A stretch of DNA of 10,873 nucleotides from JBBARC01 sp040400005 (lineage in GTDB: Bacteria; Pseudomonadota; Alphaproteobacteria; Acetobacterales; Acetobacteraceae). Location of the stretch: NCBI GenBank assembly GCA_040400005.1, contig JBBARC010000068.1, forward strand, positions 1-10,873. The letters are read 5' to 3'. The translations under genes were made by a program, and so were the position numbers. This document shows, one piece after another, positions 6,307 to 10,873 of this stretch. Numbering within the stretch: the stretch's first letter is position 1; each line of letters opens with the position of its first letter. The notes beneath the pieces are model-generated. The model searched no databases. It saw nothing but the letters and a program-made list of their open reading frames with translations, and was not told the origin of the DNA.

Positions 6307-6344
6307 TATACCCCCATAATGGGGGTATATGGCGACTGTGTCAA
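6307..6344 (-). promoter_or_regulatory. mqsRA promoter with a perfect palindromic operator
   Basis: On the minus strand a perfect -35 TTGACA (6339-6344) is followed after 17 bases by CATTAT (6316-6321, 4 of 6). The -10 box sits in the centre of a perfect 23-bp palindrome (6307-6329): arms TATACCCCCAT and its reverse complement around a single A. The palindrome ends directly at the toxin start codon (6306), so the +1 near 6309 would give an almost leaderless mRNA. The run GGGGG 5 to 9 bases before the ATG may or may not be transcribed. MqsA is known to repress mqsRA through promoter palindromes, so bound antitoxin would cover the -10 and start site. Confidence 0.8.
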
Positions 6345-6458
6345 GGATCGCTTTCGGCAGTAAAATCGCCGCCCAGCACCCGATCGCCGTCATACATCAC
6401 GCAAACCTGGCCGGGTGCCGGCAAGGCCGGATCGCCCAGCTTCACTCTCGCGGTTTGG
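6341..6458 (-). pseudogene. mnmA: Fragment of the 3' end of mnmA
   Basis: Bases 6361-6444 align without gaps to the mnmA 3' end at 7447-7530 with 74 of 84 identical. Read on the minus strand it gives VKLGDPALPAPGQVCVMYDG, then DRVLGGDF, against VELDDPALPAPGQACVMYDG, then DRVLGGGF in the full gene. The fragment frame then ends ...TAESDP with TGA at 6341-6343, a different end from the intact gene (...IRRA). It is open upstream toward the cytochrome gene. The TGA lies inside the -35 box of the mqsRA promoter. It starts directly after the cytochrome stop (6459) and has no start codon or upstream domains, so it is not a working gene. The level of divergence suggests a separate mnmA allele rather than a fresh duplication. 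Confidence 0.85.
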
Positions 6459-7421
6459 CTAAGGTGGAAGGCTGGCCAGGTACGCAACGATATCGCGGAT
6501 ATCACCGCCGGCCAGGTGCGCCACCACCGGCCTCATCAGCGCTGCCCGGCTGCCGTGCCGAGCCCCCGCCTGAATATCGAACAGTTGGCGCGCCAGATAA
6601 CTCGGCGATCGCCCAGCAAGCGGTGGCGTATCGGCCAACCCGCGCAAATCGCCGCCGTGACAAATCGTGCACGCCGGCCTGGTGCCGTCGCCTCGCCGCA
6701 CCAAGGTTTCGCCACGCGCCAAACTTCCGGGCGCCACATAGATCGTGTACGTCACACGCGGGTCACGCAGCTCGAAAAGCGTGCTATCATCGGGAAGTTC
6801 GACTAGGCGATCGCCAACAGGCTCAGTGCCGCCGCCATCTGCCCGGCGATACACAAAACCATCCAGCACCACACGCGGGATTGTCGCAGTTTCAACAACG
6901 CGTAGGGTGCTCGGCGGTGCTATCGCGGCAAAATAGGCGGCGACGGCCGCAAGACCGGGGGACGCCATGGCGGCGCGCGCGGTTTGCGCCATAAGGCGCG
7001 GCGGCGAACGGTCCGCCCGCACCGTGCCCCGCGCGCCAGACGCAAACTCCGCAACCTGGCGCAGAATATAGGCGGCTGGCAGGCCAGCAAGCCGCGCATT
7101 TTCCGGGCGGCCGGCGCCATTCGGCAAGTGGCAATAGCCACAGGCAAACATTGCCGGTGGCGCACCCCGCGCCACCATCGGCGGCATGGCTGGGTGGTCG
7201 CCGGGAAACCAATCGTGAACCGCAAACATGTCTTTTAGCGCCTGTGGGCTAAACGACGCCACGCTGCCAGGCACTGAGCGTGCGACTAAACTCAGCGGTG
7301 CGTTGTGTGGCGCGGGGTTTGGCGTGAATGCCCATTCTGGCACCGCCGCATATCCGGCGGGTGCCCGGCCGGCCACCACCAGTGCCAATGCGATGATGGC
7401 CAAGCGCACGATCTGCAGCAT
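6459..7421 (-). CDS. Secreted diheme cytochrome c
   Basis: A 320-residue periplasmic cytochrome c. A signal peptide (IVRLAIIALALVVAG... cleaved near AGYAA/VPEW, residue 26) is followed by two heme-c sites, CGYCH (94-98) and CTICH (251-255). Met144 or Met152 and Met296 are possible distal ligands. The end MRPVVAHLAGGDIRDIVAYL resembles class I cytochromes (c4/c553 type). The two domains are joined by an unusual insert of about 70 residues (173-245). It would carry electrons in the periplasm; the partner is unknown. The ATG at 7421 follows AGGGGG and is 11 bases after the mnmA stop. A TTG at 7436 overlapping that stop (TTGA) is the alternative. It is cotranscribed after mnmA and bracketed by two mnmA 3' ends. 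Confidence 0.87.
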   Translation of the reverse strand: MLQIVRLAIIALALVVAGRAPAGYAAVPEWAFTPNPAPHNAPLSLVARSVPGSVASFSPQALKDMFAVHDWFPGDHPAMPPMVARGAPPAMFACGYCHLPNGAGRPENARLAGLPAAYILRQVAEFASGARGTVRADRSPPRLMAQTARAAMASPGLAAVAAYFAAIAPPSTLRVVETATIPRVVLDGFVYRRADGGGTEPVGDRLVELPDDSTLFELRDPRVTYTIYVAPGSLARGETLVRRGDGTRPACTICHGGDLRGLADTPPLAGRSPSYLARQLFDIQAGARHGSRAALMRPVVAHLAGGDIRDIVAYLASLPP

Positions 7422-7432
7422 ACCGTGCCCCC

Positions 7433-8488
7433 TCAAGCGCGCCGAATAAACCCGCCGCCCAGCACCCGATCGCCATCATACATCACACACGCCTGGCCGG
7501 GTGCCGGCAAAGCCGGATCGTCCAACTCCACCGCTCCATCAGCGCTCACCCAAGCCGGCCGCATCTGATCGCGCGCGCGCAGTTTTACCGCGCACCGCAC
7601 CCGATCCACCGGCGGTGCGCTCAGCCAATTCATCTCACGTAACGCAAGTTTGGTCGTGCCCTCGGTTTTTGGCCCCACCACCACCCGCCGCGTGGCAGGC
7701 TCCAGTGCCACCACCTGCAGCCGATCATCACCCAGTTGGCCTGCCGCACCCAAACGTTTGCTTTGGCCAACCGTAAAATGCGCAATCCCCGCGTGCGTAC
7801 CGACAACCGCGCCATCGGCGGTGACAATATCACCGCCCACACCGGCATCGGGCCGCAACTGTGTCGCCAGCGCCGCATAACTGCCACTGGGCACAAAACA
7901 CAAATCCTGGCTGTCGGCTTTATCCGCCACGCGCAAGCCTAAACGCGCGGCGTGCGCCCGCACCTCAGCCTTGCTTTCAAAATCCCCCAGCGGAAAGCGG
8001 CAAAAATCCAACTGCGCCCGCGTGGTTGCAAACAAAAACCAGCTTTGATCGCGCTGAGCGTCGGCGGCCCGGTGCAGCTCGGCACCATCCGCCCCATCAA
8101 CCCGGCGCACATAATGCCCGGTTGCCAGCGCATCGGCGCCCAAATCACGTGCGATGGCGGCCAGATCCGTAAACTTTACTGATTGGTTGCACCGCACGCA
8201 GGGCACCGGGGTTTCGCCATCGGCATAGCTTTTGGCAAAATCATCAATAACGGCGGCGCGAAACCGCGCCTGTGCATCGATCACGTAATGGGCAAACCCC
8301 AGGGTTTCGGCAACTGTGCGGGCATCATCAATATCGCGCCCGGCGCAGCAGGTACCTTTGCGCCCCGAAATGGCGTTGCTGTTATAAAGTTGTAGGGTAA
8401 TGCCAACAACATCATGGCCAGCCTCGTGCATAAGGCCGGCCACCACGCTGCTATCAACCCCGCCAGACATGGCAACAACTACACGCAT
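7433..8488 (-). CDS. mnmA: tRNA-specific 2-thiouridylase MnmA
   Basis: A 351-residue enzyme that places sulfur at C2 of the wobble uridine (U34) of Lys, Glu and Gln tRNAs. It adenylates the base and then uses persulfide sulfur. The ATP-binding PP-loop is SGGVDSS (8-14). The two catalytic cysteines are Cys100 in PCVRCN and Cys197 in DSQDLCF, corresponding to Cys102 and Cys199 of E. coli. GHYVRR (125-130) and the C-terminal beta-barrel ending APGQACVMYDGDRVLGGGF are typical. Length is normal for the short alphaproteobacterial form. The ATG at 8488 begins MRVVVAMSGGVDSS and lies 5 bases after the pepO stop. The cytochrome gene follows. The 3' end is partly duplicated at 6341-6458. It appears fully functional. 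Confidence 0.96.
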   Translation of the reverse strand: MRVVVAMSGGVDSSVVAGLMHEAGHDVVGITLQLYNSNAISGRKGTCCAGRDIDDARTVAETLGFAHYVIDAQARFRAAVIDDFAKSYADGETPVPCVRCNQSVKFTDLAAIARDLGADALATGHYVRRVDGADGAELHRAADAQRDQSWFLFATTRAQLDFCRFPLGDFESKAEVRAHAARLGLRVADKADSQDLCFVPSGSYAALATQLRPDAGVGGDIVTADGAVVGTHAGIAHFTVGQSKRLGAAGQLGDDRLQVVALEPATRRVVVGPKTEGTTKLALREMNWLSAPPVDRVRCAVKLRARDQMRPAWVSADGAVELDDPALPAPGQACVMYDGDRVLGGGFIRRA

Positions 8489-8493
8489 CGTGC

Positions 8494-10539
8494 TTACCAG
8501 ATAATCACGCGGTCGGCCGGCGCCAGATACATTTTATCGCCCGCCTTTATGCCAAAGGCTGTGTAAAACCCTTCAACATTGCGAATAGGCCCGTTCACCC
8601 GGGCAACGGGCGGCGAATGTGGATCAACCACCAGCCGCTGGCGCGCCGCATCATCGCGCACTTTCGCCCGCCACACCTGCGCCCAGCCCAAAAACACCCG
8701 CTGTTCGCCGGTGAGCCCGTCGATCACTTTCGAAGGTTTGCCGTGCAGCGACTGCACATACGCATCCAGCGCCAGGGTTAACCCGCCCAAATCAGCAATG
8801 TTTTCGCCCATGGTCAGATCCGGGTTAATGTGCGCGCCCGGCAAAATATCCATGGCTGCAAATTGCGCCCCGTATTTTTTAGACAGCACCTCAAACCGCT
8901 TGATGTCTTCCGCCGTCCACCAGTTTTTCAGCTCACCATGCGCATCATATTTGCGGCCCTGATCATCAAAACTATGGGTCATTTCGTGGCCAATCACGCC
9001 GCCGATTGCGCCGTAATTAATTGCCGCATCAGCGCTTGCGTCAAAAAACGGCGGCTGCAAAATAGCTGCCGGAAACACCACCTGATTGAAATTGGGCGCG
9101 TTATAGGCGTTCACCGTTTGCGGGAACATGCCCCATTCATCGCGATCCACCGCTTTGGGCAGATGCGACACCTGATACGCCCAGTCAAACGCCGTGCTGT
9201 GCGCGATGTTGCCATATAAATCACTGGCACTCACTTTCAGCTTGGCATAGCTGCGCCATTTCTTCGGGTAGCCAATCTGGAAATCAAAACTGGCAAGCTT
9301 GCCCAGAGCACTCGCGCGCGTGGCCGGGCTCATCCAGGTATTGTGCTCCAGCCGCACATGAAACGCATCGCGCAAATCACGCGTTAGCTGCGCCATCTGC
9401 CGGCGTGCCACCGGGGTAAAGTATTTTTCGACATAGGCCTGGCCAATCGCTTCGCCCAGCGCCGCTTCGGTGGCATCCCCCGCCCGCTTCCAACGCGGCC
9501 GCTGCTGCGGCTGGCCCTGCAGATCATGCGCAAAAAAATCAAAATTCGCATCGGCAAACGCGTGGCTCAACACCGGTGCGGCGTTGATCACCAGATGAAA
9601 GGCCGCCCAAGCGCGCAAAGTCTCAATCGGCGTGCTACCAGCAAGTGCTGCGATTTTGCTTACCGCATCAGGCTCACCCACAATCAGCCGGGCCGGTGCG
9701 CCCAAATCGGCCGCCTTAAAATAAGCCGCCCAATCAAACCCCGGTGCGGTTTTCGCCAAATCATCCAGGCTGCGCACATTGTACAGCTTATCGGGATCGC
9801 GTTGCTGCGTGCGCGACCAGCTGGCCTGCGCAACTTTGGTTTCAAACGCCAGCACGTTGGCAGCCGACGCCTTGGCATCCGGCCAGCCTGCCAGGGTTAG
9901 CATGTGCTCAATAAACACCGCGTATTTCGCCCGCTTATCGGCGAATGATTTTTCCAGGTAATAATCCCGGTCGGGCATGCCCAGGCCAGATTGGCCCAAC
10001 TGAATGGTATATTTGGCCGGGTTTTTATCGTCTGGCCCCACCCCCACACCGAACAGCGATCCGTTAAAATCCTTTTGCGCATTGCCCATCAGGGTCGCCA
10101 CATCGGCCGGCGTCTTAGCCGCCCGAATGGCGGCAAGTGCCGGCGCTAACGGGGCGGCGCCCAATTTTTCAACCGCCGCATCGTCCATATATGCCCGATA
10201 AAAAGCGCCGGTTTTTGCCACTGGCCCAGTACTACCGGTGCCAGTGCCACCCACGCGGGCTGCCGCATCATCCAAAATGCCATGTACGCGCTGTTCGGAA
10301 AGGTCGCGCAGCATAATAAAGCTGCCCCAGTTGGTGCGATCGGGCGGAATAACCAGGTTACGCACTGCGGTGCCATTGGCATACTGATAAAAATCAGCCC
10401 CCGGGGTCACGCTGGTGTCGCGCCCGGCCAGGTCAAAACCCCAAACGCTAGTTTTGGTGTCCATTTTGGCATCAGCCGCGCGCGCCGCTGGCACCACCGC
10501 CAGCATCGCAAAACCCGCCAATAGTACCCGCTTAAACAT
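8494..10539 (-). CDS. pepO: M13-family zinc metallopeptidase (PepO/neprilysin-like)
   Basis: A 681-residue exported peptidase of the neprilysin family, which cuts small peptides outside the cytoplasm. A signal peptide (FKRVLLAGFAMLAVVPAARA) is likely cleaved after residue 21, with no lipobox cysteine. The N-terminal M13 domain (about 35-420) has GADFYQYANG. The C-terminal peptidase domain has VNAYN (476-480), the zinc site HEMTH (518-522), GENIADLGG with the third zinc ligand Glu579, HSPPVARVNG (641-650) and the family end W. All active-site motifs are present. ATG 10539 is favoured (GGAG 7 bases upstream); GTG 10542 is the alternative. It is the first gene of a pepO-mnmA-cytochrome operon. 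No clear promoter was found upstream. Confidence 0.95.
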   Translation of the reverse strand: MFKRVLLAGFAMLAVVPAARAADAKMDTKTSVWGFDLAGRDTSVTPGADFYQYANGTAVRNLVIPPDRTNWGSFIMLRDLSEQRVHGILDDAAARVGGTGTGSTGPVAKTGAFYRAYMDDAAVEKLGAAPLAPALAAIRAAKTPADVATLMGNAQKDFNGSLFGVGVGPDDKNPAKYTIQLGQSGLGMPDRDYYLEKSFADKRAKYAVFIEHMLTLAGWPDAKASAANVLAFETKVAQASWSRTQQRDPDKLYNVRSLDDLAKTAPGFDWAAYFKAADLGAPARLIVGEPDAVSKIAALAGSTPIETLRAWAAFHLVINAAPVLSHAFADANFDFFAHDLQGQPQQRPRWKRAGDATEAALGEAIGQAYVEKYFTPVARRQMAQLTRDLRDAFHVRLEHNTWMSPATRASALGKLASFDFQIGYPKKWRSYAKLKVSASDLYGNIAHSTAFDWAYQVSHLPKAVDRDEWGMFPQTVNAYNAPNFNQVVFPAAILQPPFFDASADAAINYGAIGGVIGHEMTHSFDDQGRKYDAHGELKNWWTAEDIKRFEVLSKKYGAQFAAMDILPGAHINPDLTMGENIADLGGLTLALDAYVQSLHGKPSKVIDGLTGEQRVFLGWAQVWRAKVRDDAARQRLVVDPHSPPVARVNGPIRNVEGFYTAFGIKAGDKMYLAPADRVIIW

Positions 10540-10630
10540 CACGCCACTCCATCAATCGCTTGTGCCTGTGCCAAATACCCCGGGCGCTGGCAACCGACGC
10601 GGAATGTGGGAACACGGCAATCGGGTGAAA

Positions 10631-10690
10631 CTAAGATTCTTCTTTTTCTAAAGAAAAAGGTAACTGCCCAGGTAGGGTCGAAGCTACACA
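10631..10690 (-). repeat. Interspersed intergenic repeat, copy 2
   Basis: Read on the minus strand it begins with the same 37 bases as positions 1-37, then diverges moderately. The A/T hairpin arms are TTTTTCT (10643-10649) and AGAAAAA (10652-10658), each one base shorter than in copy 1, so pairing is preserved. It lies about 90 bases upstream of pepO and could affect its expression. Copies 1 and 2 are inverted relative to each other, about 10.6 kb apart. Confidence 0.8.
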
Positions 10691-10739
10691 ACCCATTGAA
10701 AACATTTATGGCGACTTCGGGTTTAGGTCTGGTTTCGAT

Positions 10740-10771
10740 ACGCAAACTGCCGAAAAAGGGACAGTTTGCGT
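10740..10771. repeat. Perfect 10-bp inverted repeat
   Basis: ACGCAAACTG (10740-10749) and CAGTTTGCGT (10762-10771) are exact reverse complements around 12 bases (CCGAAAAAGGGA). It lies between repeat copies 2 and 3. No T tract follows on either strand, so it is not a clear terminator. It could be a regulator binding site or part of a larger intergenic repeat. Confidence 0.55.
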
Positions 10772-10831
10772 CGGTAACGTAATGGCCTGCGCGCCGAGAG
10801 TTGAGTCTTTTGAGGCAGTTAGCGTTCTCAC

Positions 10832-10873
10832 CCCTACCTGGGCAGTTACAGAAAAAGAAGCAAAAAGACTTTT
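10832..10873 (+). repeat. Interspersed intergenic repeat, copy 3 (partial, cut by window end)
   Basis: The 18-base core CCCTACCTGGGCAGTTAC (10832-10849) is identical to 14-31. It is followed by AGAAAAAGAAG, which matches the right arm of the A/T hairpin in copy 2. The left arm (about 10 bases of C/T) is missing here, so this copy lacks the hairpin. The flank before the core (TGTGTAGCTTCGA in copies 1 and 2) is also absent. Confidence 0.7.

Larger units (their letters stand above)
10540..10873. other. Non-coding right end of the window
   Basis: These 334 bases hold no convincing gene. They contain the Shine-Dalgarno of pepO, repeat copy 2 (10631-10690), a 10-bp hairpin (10740-10771) and the partial third repeat copy (10832 to the window end). 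A promoter for pepO should lie in the part next to the gene (about 10545-10630), but I found no -35/-10 pair worth reporting. Short open frames here show no family resemblance. Confidence 0.6.

Noticed and set aside
5980..6393. Longer MqsR starting at 6393
   Set aside because: The extra 29 residues would be read from the mnmA remnant and the palindromic operator. Family length and N-terminus favour 6306.
6361..7530. Integrative element with att sites at the mnmA 3' end
   Set aside because: The repeat (84 bp, 88% identical) brackets only a cytochrome gene, with no integrase. Allelic recombination or decay of a duplication is a simpler explanation.
1..10690. A 10.6 kb transposon bounded by the terminal inverted 37-bp repeats
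   Set aside because: The inside is largely core genes with no transposase, a third copy of the core occurs outside, and no target duplication is visible. An interspersed intergenic repeat fits better.
1..10873. tRNA, rRNA, CRISPR arrays, known riboswitches
   Set aside because: No cloverleaf with a TTCGA-type arm, no regularly spaced repeats and no recognisable riboswitch core were found by reading both strands.

Overview
The window looks like a chromosomal segment of a moderately GC-rich alphaproteobacterium. The evidence is the minus-strand order rpsA, sppA, ihfB, the tail of ribosomal protein S1 (DSGASLGDILGAA...RRR), and GC-rich codon use throughout. I cannot place it more finely from the sequence alone. 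Two conserved minus-strand blocks flank an accessory segment of about 3 kb.

Left block (about 1-3300): a compact minus-strand cluster encodes 30S protein S1 (rpsA), a short single-domain signal peptide peptidase (sppA) and the beta subunit of integration host factor (ihfB). The genes lie 5 and 43 bases apart. A likely promoter lies about 200 bases before rpsA. The cmk gene, which often precedes rpsA, is not here.

Middle block (about 3400-6460): this is an accessory and partly decayed region. It holds a small VOC/glyoxalase-fold gene on the plus strand, then an intact Phd/YefM-type antitoxin gene with a good promoter. The PemK/MazF-like toxin gene directly after the antitoxin is broken twice. 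A one-base frameshift interrupts it, and after its 'TKRR' segment the reading frame passes without a stop into the C-terminal part of what looks like an AIPR (abortive-infection phage resistance) protein. A plus-strand terminator closes this part. Facing it on the minus strand is a complete mqsRA-type toxin-antitoxin operon. Its promoter contains a perfect 23-bp palindrome that runs right up to the toxin start codon. Immediately upstream is a fragment of the 3' end of mnmA.

Right block (about 6459-10539): a minus-strand operon runs pepO-like M13 metallopeptidase, mnmA (tRNA 2-thiouridylase), then a secreted diheme cytochrome c. The last 84 bp of mnmA that can be aligned are repeated (74/84 identical) just beyond the cytochrome gene. 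The cytochrome is therefore bracketed by a full mnmA and a leftover mnmA tail, a scar of duplication or of recombination between diverged alleles.

Both ends of the window carry the same intergenic repeat. Copies at 1-60 and 10631-10690 are inverted relative to each other, with 37 bp identical, and a partial third copy lies at 10832-10873. No tRNA, rRNA, CRISPR array, transposase or integrase was seen. The most notable items are the toxin/AIPR fusion remnant, the mqsRA palindrome overlapping its promoter, the mnmA tail duplication and the repeat family.
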